This document shows positions 14,978-23,946 of a DNA stretch of 31,380 nucleotides, in pieces. The position numbers were made by a program, and so were the translations under genes. Every line of letters starts with the position of its first letter. Position 1 is the first letter of the stretch. The notes under the pieces were generated by a model. The model saw only the letters and a list, made by a program, of their open reading frames with translations. It ran no database searches and was not told where the DNA came from. The DNA lies in the NCBI GenBank assembly GCA_035277545.1, contig DATEKI010000088.1, positions 1-31,380 of the forward strand, in the 5' to 3' direction. Origin of the DNA: 66-474 sp035277545 (GTDB lineage: Bacteria > Pseudomonadota > Gammaproteobacteria > Xanthomonadales > Rhodanobacteraceae).

Positions 14978-17377
14978 TCATTGTTTCAGCAATTCGATCT
15001 TCCCGATCGCCCACAATCCCTGGCGCGGATCGCCGTTCGCGAACAAGCAAAGCGCGTGATGGCCGCTGGTGGCCGGGATATCCGCGGTCAACGTGGTTTG
15101 CAATTTCGTCTGAGCCGCCCTCGCCAGCGGCAACGTGGCAAGCAGCGGACCATCGCAGGAGTCCAGGTGAACCTGGAACTCGCCGGCCGGTGTCGCTTTC
15201 GGCCGCGTGACGACTTTCGCGTCGTCGGTCCACAACTGGAAATGCCATGGCAGGTTGCCGACGGTCAGCGCAATGCGCTCGATGCCATCGAGGGAAGCAC
15301 CCTTCCATAACCAGCACATGTTCTCGATGTCGATCTTGTAGACCGGACGCAGTCCTTCGAGCGGCCGGTCGTCTTCCAGGCGCAACACGAGCTGGTCCTT
15401 GCAGGAATCAAGTTGATCGCTGTTGCGGGTGAGCAGCGCCGCCGCATCCACGACCTGCGTGCGCGGTGCGGCAAGCTCGAAGCGATCGGCCGTGAACGTG
15501 GCCGCGCGCAACGTGGTGGACCTGTCCGCCGGGAATGACAGCGGCTTGCCGTATGCCTTTGATGCGATGTTCGGCATCGCACCATCAGTGGTGTAACGGA
15601 TCGTGCCGAAATCCGCCTGGTTCGACAGCGCCACTTCGATGCTTCCGGTCGCCCCGGTGCTCAATGCAAATGCCGGCGCGAACGCGCTGTCGGCGTATGC
15701 GATCCCCAGCGCACGATAACGTGCGAGTTCGGCCGGCATCCGTTCGAGAAATCCGTGCCAATCGTGTGCGGACGCTGGCGACCATGCGACTTCCGACAGC
15801 GCGGCGATACGCGGAAACACCGCATGCTGGACGCGCGCGAAGGTCGGCATGTACTCCGCCCACAGGTTGGCCTGCACCCCGAGGATGTGTCGGGCTTCGA
15901 CGGCGGTCGCGCCGCCCGGCACGGGGTCATAATCGTAGACGTCCTTCAGCGATTCCACGTCGGGCCGGCCTGGCGGTTCGTCATGCAGGTCGGATTGATA
16001 GTGATCCAGGTACAACGTGGGCGACGACGACATCACCACGTCGTGGCCCTGTTGCAGCGCGGCCACTGCACCCGAGGGTTCGTGCCACGACATGACGATT
16101 GCGGATGCCGGTACCTTGCCGTGCAGGATCTCGTCCCAACCGACCGCCACGCGTCCGTGCCGCTGCAGATAATTGGCGACTTGCGTGGTGAACCACCCCT
16201 GCAACGCATCCATGTCCTTGAGCCCGAGTGCATGCATATGCGCACGCACCTCGGGTGAAGCATTCCATTGGTCCTTGGCGGCTTCATCCCCACCGATGTG
16301 GATGTACTTCGACGGGAACAGCGCCATCACATGGTCCATCACGTCATCGACGAACTTCAGGCTGCGCGCATCGGGTTTCAGCAACCAGGTGTTGATGCCC
16401 GAGTCGGTGGAAACGGGCGGCCGCTTGCCGGTGACGCCGAGCCACGGATAGGACGCGATGGCGGCCTGCGAATGGCCGGGAATGTCGATTTCCGGCACCA
16501 CTTCGATGAAGCGTTCGGAGGCGTAATGGACGATGTCGCGCACCTCGGCATCGGTGTAGAAGCCGCAATACGGCTTGTCCGCGCCACCGGTCAGCGCCGC
16601 GTCAGGCCCCACCGCCTTGCGGCAGGCGCCGATCTTCGTCAATTCCGGGTACTCCGGGATTTCGAGGCGCCAGCCCTGGTCGTCGGTCAGGTGCCAATGC
16701 AGCACGTTCAACTTGTGCAGGGACATCCAGTCGATCAGCCTCTTGATGTCGGCGACATTCTGGAAATGCCGCGCCGAATCCAGCATCAGGCCGCGCCACT
16801 GGAAGCGCGGCCAGTCCCGGATGTGCACGGCCGGCACTTTCACCCCCGCTCCGGTACCGACGCCTGGCGTCAATAGTTGCCACAGCGTGGTGCTGCCGTA
16901 GTACAACCCCTCCGACGTGCGCGCAACCACCCGGATGCCGTCTGGCGAAACGTCCAGCGAATAGCCTCCGCGTTGCGCAACTTCGGCAGCGGGATCGAGC
17001 CGGAACATGATCGCGCGCTGCGGCGAAACGTTGCCGCCATGCTCGACGCGCAGCCGCAATGCACTGGTTTGCGCAAGCGTGTCGACGAAGTGCCGCGCGG
17101 CAAATGCGGACGCCGGATCCGGTGATTCCGACAACACCGGCGTTGCGTCGGTCACCGTGAAGGCGCCGGTTCCGCTCGCGACGCGGGCCGGCATCGGGAT
17201 CAGCGCCAATGGGGTGGTCGCAATCGGCCGTGACCCGCCCGCGGCAGACGTCACCGTGTTCGGCGCCGCACGCGCGGACGCCGCCAACATCGCGATCAGC
17301 GCTACCAGGACGATACGGAACGGCACGCTCCAAACGCGTGCCGCACCTTCGATGTCTTGATCAAATTTCCGTCTCAT
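14978..17377 (-). CDS. hex: Secreted beta-N-acetylhexosaminidase, glycoside hydrolase family 20
   Basis: GH20 enzymes release terminal GlcNAc/GalNAc from chitooligosaccharides or glycans by substrate-assisted catalysis. The 799-residue product starts with a signal-peptide-like segment (VPFRIVLVALIAMLAASARA, ending about residue 37). A GH20b-type N-terminal domain follows, then a catalytic barrel beginning FQWRGLMLDSARHF, with HLTDDQGWRLEIP, EIDIPGHSQAA and the catalytic pair D364-E365 in HIGGDE, then VGWDEIL. Residues after about 600 include a chitobiase-C-like/Fn3-associated segment (GTIRYTTDGAMPNIASKAYGK) and a C-terminal beta-rich domain. The ATG at 17377 is used because the open frame upstream is antisense to the halogenase gene. 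GGAGG lies rather far upstream. It is divergent from the halogenase-family gene and probably supplies GlcNAc to the nag genes nearby. Confidence 0.95.
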   Translation of the reverse strand: MRRKFDQDIEGAARVWSVPFRIVLVALIAMLAASARAAPNTVTSAAGGSRPIATTPLALIPMPARVASGTGAFTVTDATPVLSESPDPASAFAARHFVDTLAQTSALRLRVEHGGNVSPQRAIMFRLDPAAEVAQRGGYSLDVSPDGIRVVARTSEGLYYGSTTLWQLLTPGVGTGAGVKVPAVHIRDWPRFQWRGLMLDSARHFQNVADIKRLIDWMSLHKLNVLHWHLTDDQGWRLEIPEYPELTKIGACRKAVGPDAALTGGADKPYCGFYTDAEVRDIVHYASERFIEVVPEIDIPGHSQAAIASYPWLGVTGKRPPVSTDSGINTWLLKPDARSLKFVDDVMDHVMALFPSKYIHIGGDEAAKDQWNASPEVRAHMHALGLKDMDALQGWFTTQVANYLQRHGRVAVGWDEILHGKVPASAIVMSWHEPSGAVAALQQGHDVVMSSSPTLYLDHYQSDLHDEPPGRPDVESLKDVYDYDPVPGGATAVEARHILGVQANLWAEYMPTFARVQHAVFPRIAALSEVAWSPASAHDWHGFLERMPAELARYRALGIAYADSAFAPAFALSTGATGSIEVALSNQADFGTIRYTTDGAMPNIASKAYGKPLSFPADRSTTLRAATFTADRFELAAPRTQVVDAAALLTRNSDQLDSCKDQLVLRLEDDRPLEGLRPVYKIDIENMCWLWKGASLDGIERIALTVGNLPWHFQLWTDDAKVVTRPKATPAGEFQVHLDSCDGPLLATLPLARAAQTKLQTTLTADIPATSGHHALCLFANGDPRQGLWAIGKIELLKQ

Positions 17378-17409
17378 TGATCGCTCGAATCGCCTCCCGT
17401 AAACGGACA

Positions 17410-17423
17410 AACCGGATGCGGTT
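17410..17423. promoter_or_regulatory. Small inverted repeat in the hex / halogenase divergent promoter region
   Basis: AACCG and CGGTT flank a four-base GATG spacer, in the 90-bp gap that must contain both promoters. It could be a regulator operator. It does not resemble the TGACAACGTTGTCA box found upstream of nagK and nagP, so hex and the halogenase gene may answer to a different regulator. No good -35/-10 pair was identified. Confidence 0.25.
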
Positions 17424-17467
17424 AGGTTGTAGCATATTGCGCGTGACACGACCTCGCGCGGATCGCC

Positions 17468-19081
17468 ATGCCCGACGCCACAGCTACGGTATTCAGCCAA
17501 AACGTCACGGCCAGGCGACCCGGCATTCGCACGGACGCCGCCCCGCCGGTCAAGCACATCGTGGTCGCGGGTGGAGGCACGGCAGGCTGGATGACTGCCC
17601 TGTCGTTGGCCAACTCCGCCTACGGCCCGCGCCTCAGGATTACCGTGCTGGAGTCTCCCAGTGTCGGCCCGATCGGAGTCGGCGAAGGCTCCACGCCATG
17701 GCTGCGCGGCTTCTTCGAAGGCATGGGCATCGAAGAGCGCGAGTGGATGCCGGCGTGCAATGCAACGTACAAGGCCGGCATCACTTTTGATGGATGGTCG
17801 ACGCGACCGGGGTACCAAAGCTACTTCCATTCGTTCGCATCGATGCTCGACAACATCACGATGGCGCCTTTCATCGACAACGTGCAGGCGCGTTTGAACG
17901 GCGCCGACGTGCATGCGCACCCGAATCGCTTCTTTATCTCCGCGCGACTGGCCAATCAATGCAAGGCCCCGAGGGCACCGCGCAGCTTTCCGTTCGACGT
18001 CTGGTACGGCTTCCACTTCGACTCCGTGCTGCTGGGCAACTTCCTTCAAAAGAAAGCGGTCGAGCTGGGCGTGGATCACGTCATCGGCCACATCGCAAAC
18101 GTGCAGCTGGGCGAGTCCGGCGATATCGCTTCGCTGGACCTGGAGGGCGGCGCAACACTGGCTGGCGACTTCTTCGTCGACTGTACCGGTTTCACTTCGC
18201 TTCTGGCCGGCAAGGCATTGGGAACGCCCTGGATATCCTTCAAGGAAAATCTTTTCAACGATGCCGCCGTGGTCCTGAATTCGCGGAATGACGGTCCGAT
18301 CACGCCGCAAACCGTTTCCACGGCACTGCGCAACGGTTGGGTCTGGAAAATTCCGCTGACCCATCGTTACGGCCATGGTTACGTCTACAGCACCGACTTC
18401 TGCACCCCCGCGGAAGCGGAGCGCGAGCTTCGCGAACACCTTGGAATCGAGAATGGCGATGGCGCCCCCGCGCGCCATATCAAGTTCCGCTCCGGTCGCG
18501 TGGCACGAGCATGGAACCGGAACTGCGTCGCCAACGGCCTCGCGCAAGGCTTCATCGAGCCGCTGGAAGCCACCACGTTGTTGTTCGCACAACGCACGGC
18601 AAGCATGCTGGTCTCGGTGCTGGAAAAGGGCGACCTCGGCGAAGAAGTGCGCGCGCAGTTCAACGACACACTCAATGCGCAGATCGAGGGCACGCGCGAT
18701 TACATCGTCACCCACTACAAGACCAACACACGCAGCGATACCGATTACTGGCGCGCCAACGCCGCCAACACCCATTTGTCGGCGCCCCTGCAGCAGCTGC
18801 TCCGCACGTGGCTGTCCCGCCGTCCCATCGCCGCAGGCATCAACGACGGCACATTCGGCCGCGGCTACCCCGTGATGTCCTGGTACAGCCTGCTTGCGGG
18901 CGTGGGGCTGTTCCCCGACGACAACGAAACACGTTCGCCGACTCCACACGAGGCGAAATACAGTCTGGCCGAGGTCGACAGCCTGATCGATCGCAGCGCC
19001 ATGAATTTTCCCGACCACCGCGCGTTCCTGCAGGCGATCGAGCCCAAGCCGGAACGATCGCTGCAGGTTTACTTCTATTGA
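17468..19081 (+). CDS. Flavin-dependent tryptophan-halogenase-family protein
   Basis: This is a 537-residue protein of the FADH2-dependent halogenase family, which uses reduced flavin, oxygen and halide to form hypohalous acid that is relayed to a substrate by a lysine. Visible are the flavin loop GGGTAGW (35-41), VGEGSTPW, the catalytic lysine K102 in CNATYKAGI, the halogenase signature WVWKIP (291-296), and GFIEPLEATT (361-370) with the partner glutamate E367. The halide-contacting ESTG of PrnA/RebH reads EATT here. Relatives are frequent beside TonB-dependent receptors in carbohydrate loci of Xanthomonadales and Caulobacterales, where their substrate is unknown. The next gene, 55 bp downstream, is a JmjC/cupin-like protein, so the pair is probably co-transcribed. 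Whether it halogenates anything is untested. Confidence 0.9.
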   Translation: MPDATATVFSQNVTARRPGIRTDAAPPVKHIVVAGGGTAGWMTALSLANSAYGPRLRITVLESPSVGPIGVGEGSTPWLRGFFEGMGIEEREWMPACNATYKAGITFDGWSTRPGYQSYFHSFASMLDNITMAPFIDNVQARLNGADVHAHPNRFFISARLANQCKAPRAPRSFPFDVWYGFHFDSVLLGNFLQKKAVELGVDHVIGHIANVQLGESGDIASLDLEGGATLAGDFFVDCTGFTSLLAGKALGTPWISFKENLFNDAAVVLNSRNDGPITPQTVSTALRNGWVWKIPLTHRYGHGYVYSTDFCTPAEAERELREHLGIENGDGAPARHIKFRSGRVARAWNRNCVANGLAQGFIEPLEATTLLFAQRTASMLVSVLEKGDLGEEVRAQFNDTLNAQIEGTRDYIVTHYKTNTRSDTDYWRANAANTHLSAPLQQLLRTWLSRRPIAAGINDGTFGRGYPVMSWYSLLAGVGLFPDDNETRSPTPHEAKYSLAEVDSLIDRSAMNFPDHRAFLQAIEPKPERSLQVYFY

Positions 19082-19136
19082 CGGGGCGTGGCGTGGAACT
19101 CCGCGACGACCATTCGGGGATCGAGGCAGACGCGCC

Positions 19137-20168
19137 ATGAATGCCACTCTTTCATCAACAGCGCGACCCATGCCCATCGAGGAATACGTCGGCGACCTTC
19201 GCGACTTCGACATTGATGCGGCAGCAAGGCAAGCCCGGCCGCTGGTGATCCGCGGCCTGGTGCGGGAATGGCCCATCGTCAAGTTGGCCTTGCAATCGGA
19301 TACGGCGTTCGCGCAGCGGATCGCGGAGCTGGACAACGGCGCGGACGTGACGACCCTCATGATCGCTCCGGAGGCCGATGGCATCATCGGTTACACGCCC
19401 GACCTCGGCGATTTCAATTACCAGCACTTCAAGGTTCCGCTGACGCTTGCGTTGCAAAGATTGGCGGCGTACAGCCGTCGCAAGGACGCACCCGGGCTGG
19501 TGGTTCAAAGCGTGCCGATCAGCAGTTGCCTGCCCGGCATGCTTGTCGATCACGCATTGTCTTTCCTCGATCCGCAGGTGGAGCCGCGCCTGTGGATGGG
19601 CAATCGCACCGTTACGCCTACCCATTTCGATTCGCAACACAACATCGCGTGCGTGGCGTGTGGCGCGCGCCGATTCACGTTGTTCCCGCCGGAACAATTG
19701 CCCAACCTGTACGTGGGTCCGCTGGATTTCGCGCCAACCGGCGCAGCGATCAGCCTCGCGCGACTGGATCGGCCGGACGACCCGCGTTATCCGCGCCTGA
19801 AACTGGCCCTGGCCGCCGCGCAAGTCGCCGACCTTCGGGCCGGCGACGCGATCTACATTCCACCCTTGTGGTGGCACCACGTGGAATCGCTGGAACAACT
19901 CAACGCGCTGGTGAACTACTGGTGGAATCCGGTGGCCATCCCGGGTTTCCACACCGGCCACGGGCGCGCGGCGCTGTATCACTGCCTGCTTGCGTTCCGG
20001 GCATTGTCGCCCGCGGAACGGGCCGCATGGCGCAGCATGCTGGATTACTTCGTATTCGGCGACGCGGACCCCGCTGCACATATTCCGGAATCCCGAAGGG
20101 GTGTGCTGGGTCCGATCACGCAGGAAACCATCGAGATGTTGAAGCAGGGCGCACGCCAACATCTTTGA
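19137..20168 (+). CDS. JmjC/cupin-like (cupin_8) protein, putative 2-oxoglutarate/Fe(II) oxygenase
   Basis: This is a 343-residue protein with the cupin_8/JmjC fold related to FIH-type hydroxylases. It begins with the family's entry motif RPLVIRGLVREWPIV (34-48). The iron-binding triad is apparent as H163-x-D165 in THFDSQHN and a distal histidine, probably H247, in IPPLWWHHVES. The RRFTLFPPEQLPNLYVGPLD strand region and YWWNP fit the fold. A GAGG ribosome-binding sequence precedes the ATG. It follows the halogenase gene at 55 bp and converges on the TonB-receptor gene. Such proteins recur beside tryptophan-halogenase homologues in receptor-linked sugar loci, but no substrate is established. 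With the metal ligands present it is likely catalytic; protein or small-molecule hydroxylation are both possible. Confidence 0.85.
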   Translation: MNATLSSTARPMPIEEYVGDLRDFDIDAAARQARPLVIRGLVREWPIVKLALQSDTAFAQRIAELDNGADVTTLMIAPEADGIIGYTPDLGDFNYQHFKVPLTLALQRLAAYSRRKDAPGLVVQSVPISSCLPGMLVDHALSFLDPQVEPRLWMGNRTVTPTHFDSQHNIACVACGARRFTLFPPEQLPNLYVGPLDFAPTGAAISLARLDRPDDPRYPRLKLALAAAQVADLRAGDAIYIPPLWWHHVESLEQLNALVNYWWNPVAIPGFHTGHGRAALYHCLLAFRALSPAERAAWRSMLDYFVFGDADPAAHIPESRRGVLGPITQETIEMLKQGARQHL

Positions 20169-20292
20169 AGCACCCACTGCGCCCTGATTGGCGCGAGACC
20201 GTGCGTCCCCGCCTCCGAGGCTGATCCGCGGGTCCACCCGAAGCCCCATCGGTGCTCCTTCGGCGACTCGCATCAAATGCGAACCTGGCGCG

Positions 20293-20325
20293 CAAAAAAA
20301 CGGGCCGGGATGCCATACCGGCCCG
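20293..20325 (-). terminator. Rho-independent terminator for the TonB-receptor transcript
   Basis: CGGGCCGG and CCGGCCCG pair perfectly around a nine-base loop. On the minus strand the stem is followed by seven T residues (an A-run at 20293-20299 on the plus strand). It lies about 130 bp after the receptor stop codon. Confidence 0.85.
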
Positions 20326-20417
20326 CAACGCTGGAGAGCGACTCACTTCACTCCGATGAAACACGGTTGCCCTCGACGCCTGCGTTGCAAGCACAAGCGC
20401 CAAGGTTCGACTCGATG

Positions 20418-20445
20418 ATGCCGGTGGCGCGCACGCCACCGGCAT
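20418..20445. terminator. 12-bp-arm hairpin just after the receptor stop codon
   Basis: ATGCCGGTGGCG and CGCCACCGGCAT form a perfect 12-bp stem with a four-base loop, ending ten bases from the receptor stop codon. There is no T-run, so it is more likely an mRNA 3'-end stabiliser or first-stage pause site than a complete terminator; the true terminator follows at 20293-20325. Confidence 0.45.
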
Positions 20446-20454
20446 AACGTTCCA

Positions 20455-23400
20455 CTACTGCTGCGGTTGACCCTGCTGGATGCCTTCGCCTCCGACCTTG
20501 AACTCCACGCGCCGGTTGCGCTGACGGCCCGCCGCGGTGTCGTTGCTGTCTACCGGATCGGCTTCGCCAAGGCCCTTGACCGCGGTGATGCGGCTGGCCG
20601 CGACGCCATGCGAGGTCAAATACTGGTCGACGATGTTGGCGCGACGCTCGGACAGCGCCTGGTTGTACTGCACGCTGCCCTTCGAATCGGTGTACCCGTC
20701 GATCTCGACCTGCACCTGCGGATAGCGGTTGAGGGTATCCACGGCCTGGCTCAGGATCGCGAGCGATTCGGACGCCGGCGGCTTCAGCGTCGGATCGATG
20801 TTGGTCTCGCCCTTCTTCGGCCGGTCGAACTTGAAGTTGACGCCACGCAAGTCGATGACCACGTTCTGCGGCGGGGGCGGCGGCGGCGCAACCGGCGGCG
20901 GGGGCGGCGGGGCCGCAGGTGGCAGCTCTGCGGGCGGCGCGCTGCCGAACTTGAAGTTCGCGGTGAAGTAATACTGGCGACCGTTCACGTAGAACGCTTC
21001 CGGCGCCGTATCAAAGGCCAACCCAGCCTGCGAGCCCTTGATGAAGTACTTCAGATGCGGGTTGTTGAGGTTCATCGCGTCGAAGCGGAAGCTCACGTGA
21101 TCGTTGAGCTTGTAGCCGGCCGAGAACGACAGGTAGCCCTGTCCGGACTGCCAGTAGGGCAGCAGCGCCATCTGGCCCGTGCTGCTCATCACCCCGTCGT
21201 AGAACTTCGAACGGTACGTGTAGTTGATGCGCGCGTTCCAATGCGCATCTTCATAAAACACCGAAGCGTTGGCGGTGTTCTTGGAAGTACCGAACAACGG
21301 ACGGTTGCCGGCCGCGACGTTGTTGCCCAGGGTGCCGTCCGGGTTGTACATGAAGGTCCCGCCGGACGAATGACCCGTGGCGTAGGTGTAATTGAACGAC
21401 ACGCCGAAGTTGTCGCCGATCGGCTGGATGTAATTCAGGGTGACGCCCCTCAGGGTACCGTCGACGTTGACCGGGATGCTGACCAGGTAGTTGCTGTAGA
21501 TCGGCGCACCGGAGGGGTTGGTCGTCTTGTTGTAGGTCAGGTAGTTGTTGAGGTAGGTGCGGGTGACCGTTCCGTAGTCGTAGTAGTTGCTGAGATCCAT
21601 CTGGTACACGCTGCCCGCGAGCAGGCCGCGCGGAGCGAAGTACCACTCCAGCGATGCGCTGAAGTTGGTCGAGAGGATCGGCTTCAGGCGCGGATTTGAT
21701 CCGCTGCCGCCACCCAGGTCGGTGGCGACCTTCGGGTCGTTGAGGTTGAGGAAGCCCGCAAGCTGGGTGTAGTCCTGCCGGGTCAGGGTCTGCGACGCGG
21801 AGAACCGCGTCAGCAGGCTGCCGTCGGAATTCAGGTCGAACTTCACGTTGGCACTCGGCAGCACCTTGTTGTAGTTGTGCTTGTAGTAATTCCAGTACCA
21901 GCCATTCGGGTAAAACGCGGAAGGCGGCGAACCAAGCGCATAGCTCGCTTCCTGGATGCCTGGGCTGGTGTAGCCGATCTTCTCGTCGGTGGAGACGTAA
22001 CGCAGGCCCACGTTCGCGGTCCAACGCTCGCCGGTGAAATTGGCCTGCACATAGGCCGCGCCGTTCTTCTCCGTCATGCTGTAGATGCCGTTCGGATAGA
22101 AGCGCGAGGTGCCGGGGTCGTTCGTCACCTTGCGGTTGGCATACAACGCATTCAGTTGCGAGAGCTGGTCCGGCGTCCAGAACCAGATGTTGCCCGGCAT
22201 CTGGCCGACGCCGAGATTGCTGGCGAAGTCGCCCGGGTAATTGCCACCTGCCGGCGGATAGATCGTGGAGCCCTGCCCGAACTGCACGGCCGATGCGAAG
22301 TTCGGACCTTGCGCGATATCGGTCGGACTGTCGTGGTCATGCTTGGCGTAACGCACGCCGAACTCGAGCGAGGACAGTGGACCTGCGTTGTCGAAATCGT
22401 AAGTGCCGTCGGCCTGGAACCAGCGCTCCTTGTCCACCACGTGGATGTTCTGCTCGCCGAAGATCCAGTCCAGTCCGGCGGTCGCGGGATCGAAATGGGT
22501 GTTGTCGCCGCTCATGCTCCAGTTGAGCGGCGTACCGAGGCCGTTCATCGCATAACTGGCGGTCGAGCCAAACCCGGTATCCATTTCCATCACGTCCTGG
22601 GTCGGCGTGTTGCCGGTGCCGCGGGTCGTGCCGAGTTGGAACTTGAAGCCGAGGTTGTTGGTGGCCTGCCAGTCGGCATCGAGCGTCACGAACTGGCTGG
22701 ATTCGCTCTCGCCCGGACGCGAGATCATGTCGTAGATGCCCTGCGAAATCGTGGGATCGCCCGGCAGGTTCGCGCTGGTGAGGATGTTGCCCTGGATGGT
22801 GCCGGTCACGGCCTGCTTGGGAAGCTGGTCGCGCGTGCGCAGCATGTAGTTGCGGTTGTAATCGGTCGCATCGAGATGCGAATAGAACGCGTCGAGGTTG
22901 AAGGTCAGGTTGTCCGTCGCCTTCCACTGCAAGTCAACCGAACCGCCCTTGCGCTTGCGCATCTGGGTGAACAGCGCCGCGCCCGGAAGGTTGGGATAGA
23001 ACACGCCGGTACTGGCGCTGCCTGGCGTCGCGGGGCCGAGGCCAAGACTCGTCGCAGCAGCGGAGCCAGTCGGGATGTACGAATAACCCAGCAGTTCCTG
23101 CCCCTCGCGCTGCAAGGCACGCTTCTCGTAGAAGGCCTGCACCATCACGCCGAAGGTGTTGGAATCGTTCTTCCAGTTGAGCAGTCCGCTGAACTGCGGC
23201 TCGGTCTTGTCGGGCAGGTCGGCATACACGCCGCCCACGCTGGCCTCGGCGGAAAACGGGCTGTGGAAATCCAGCGGCTTGCGCGTGATGATGTCGATGG
23301 TGCCTGCCGCGCCGCCTTCCAGAAGCTTGGCTTCCGGCGTCATGTGCACGACGACCTGGTTGACGATCTCGGATGGCAACATCGCGAAGCTGACGCTGCG

Positions 23401-23877
23401 CGTCCCGCCGCCACCGAGGACGAACCAGTCACCGGAACCGATGGAGTGGCCGTTGACCGTGGTCAAGGTCAGCGACGGCGCGCTGCCGCGGATACTGGCG
23501 CGATCGGCTTCGTCGAAGCCGCCTTCCGCGCCGGCCGCGTCCGCGATGTTCACGCCGGGCAACTGGGCAATGGTGTCGGCGACGTTCTTGGCGGGCAGCT
23601 TGCCGATGTCGACGGCGGATACGACCTCGACCTGCGAATTGGCCGCCTTCTTGGTCTCGATCGACAACGCCTGCGCGGCGCGGACACCGACGACCTGCAC
23701 GGTGCCCAAGGTCTGTGCGGTCTGTTTCTGGTCGGCTGCCTGCTTGTCCTTGGCAGCCTGCGACTGGTCGGTGCTGCCGGTCTGGTTTTGCGGCGAGGCG
23801 TTCTGCGCCTGGGCAGCTGCTGCGAACAACAGCGCCGTGGCGATGCTCGCCGAAAGCATGCTCTTGCGAAATTTCAT
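20455..23877 (-). CDS. TonB-dependent outer-membrane receptor fused to a C-terminal OmpA domain
   Basis: The 1140-residue product begins with a signal peptide (MKFRKSMLSASIATALLFAAAAQA) and a Gln-rich spacer. A TonB-box-like LGTVQVVGVRA and a plug domain of the Xanthomonas/Caulobacter receptor type follow (DIGKLPAKNVADTIAQLPGVNI, RASIRGS, GGAAGTIDIITRKPL, about 70-190). A 22-strand-type barrel then runs to the aromatic terminus YYFTANFKF (F977). The frame does not stop there. A Pro-rich linker (978-1004) leads into a complete OmpA-like peptidoglycan-binding domain (1005-1128), with DGYTDSKGS, LSERRANIV, ITAVKGLGEADPVDSN and GRQRNRRVEF. The barrel C-terminus faces the periplasm, so the domain is placed to bind peptidoglycan. 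AAGGGG lies six bases before the ATG. The gene is downstream of nagK by 69 bp, indicating uptake of GlcNAc or chitooligosaccharides. The fusion is unusual for receptors. Confidence 0.93.
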   Translation of the reverse strand: MKFRKSMLSASIATALLFAAAAQAQNASPQNQTGSTDQSQAAKDKQAADQKQTAQTLGTVQVVGVRAAQALSIETKKAANSQVEVVSAVDIGKLPAKNVADTIAQLPGVNIADAAGAEGGFDEADRASIRGSAPSLTLTTVNGHSIGSGDWFVLGGGGTRSVSFAMLPSEIVNQVVVHMTPEAKLLEGGAAGTIDIITRKPLDFHSPFSAEASVGGVYADLPDKTEPQFSGLLNWKNDSNTFGVMVQAFYEKRALQREGQELLGYSYIPTGSAAATSLGLGPATPGSASTGVFYPNLPGAALFTQMRKRKGGSVDLQWKATDNLTFNLDAFYSHLDATDYNRNYMLRTRDQLPKQAVTGTIQGNILTSANLPGDPTISQGIYDMISRPGESESSQFVTLDADWQATNNLGFKFQLGTTRGTGNTPTQDVMEMDTGFGSTASYAMNGLGTPLNWSMSGDNTHFDPATAGLDWIFGEQNIHVVDKERWFQADGTYDFDNAGPLSSLEFGVRYAKHDHDSPTDIAQGPNFASAVQFGQGSTIYPPAGGNYPGDFASNLGVGQMPGNIWFWTPDQLSQLNALYANRKVTNDPGTSRFYPNGIYSMTEKNGAAYVQANFTGERWTANVGLRYVSTDEKIGYTSPGIQEASYALGSPPSAFYPNGWYWNYYKHNYNKVLPSANVKFDLNSDGSLLTRFSASQTLTRQDYTQLAGFLNLNDPKVATDLGGGSGSNPRLKPILSTNFSASLEWYFAPRGLLAGSVYQMDLSNYYDYGTVTRTYLNNYLTYNKTTNPSGAPIYSNYLVSIPVNVDGTLRGVTLNYIQPIGDNFGVSFNYTYATGHSSGGTFMYNPDGTLGNNVAAGNRPLFGTSKNTANASVFYEDAHWNARINYTYRSKFYDGVMSSTGQMALLPYWQSGQGYLSFSAGYKLNDHVSFRFDAMNLNNPHLKYFIKGSQAGLAFDTAPEAFYVNGRQYYFTANFKFGSAPPAELPPAAPPPPPPVAPPPPPPQNVVIDLRGVNFKFDRPKKGETNIDPTLKPPASESLAILSQAVDTLNRYPQVQVEIDGYTDSKGSVQYNQALSERRANIVDQYLTSHGVAASRITAVKGLGEADPVDSNDTAAGRQRNRRVEFKVGGEGIQQGQPQQ

Positions 23878-23908
23878 GACGTACCCCTTCTCTCGCTCAC
23901 CAGGTGAT

Positions 23909-23925
23909 GGGTGCCTGAGGCACCC
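23909..23925. promoter_or_regulatory. Intercistronic hairpin between nagK and the receptor gene
   Basis: GGGTGCC and GGCACCC form a perfect 7-bp stem with a three-base loop in the 69-bp gap, ahead of the receptor's AAGGGG ribosome-binding site. There is no T-run. It may act as an mRNA processing or stability element that sets different levels for kinase and receptor. Confidence 0.35.
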
Positions 23926-23946
23926 GGAATGTGTGGAGGAAACCCG

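Noticed and set aside
14978..19387. A continuous 1469-codon minus-strand frame
   Set aside because: Only the part from the ATG at 17377 encodes the GH20 enzyme with its signal peptide. The remainder is antisense to the halogenase and JmjC-like genes and shows no protein family; long antisense frames are expected at this GC content.
20455..20970. The receptor/OmpA fusion as an assembly error
   Set aside because: The two OmpA regions differ at many positions and are followed by different tails and different terminators, so a collapsed or chimeric join of one copy does not explain them. Read-level confirmation is still desirable.
21877..23907. A 676-codon plus-strand frame across the TonB receptor
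   Set aside because: It is antisense to a clearly real receptor gene and has no domain similarity.
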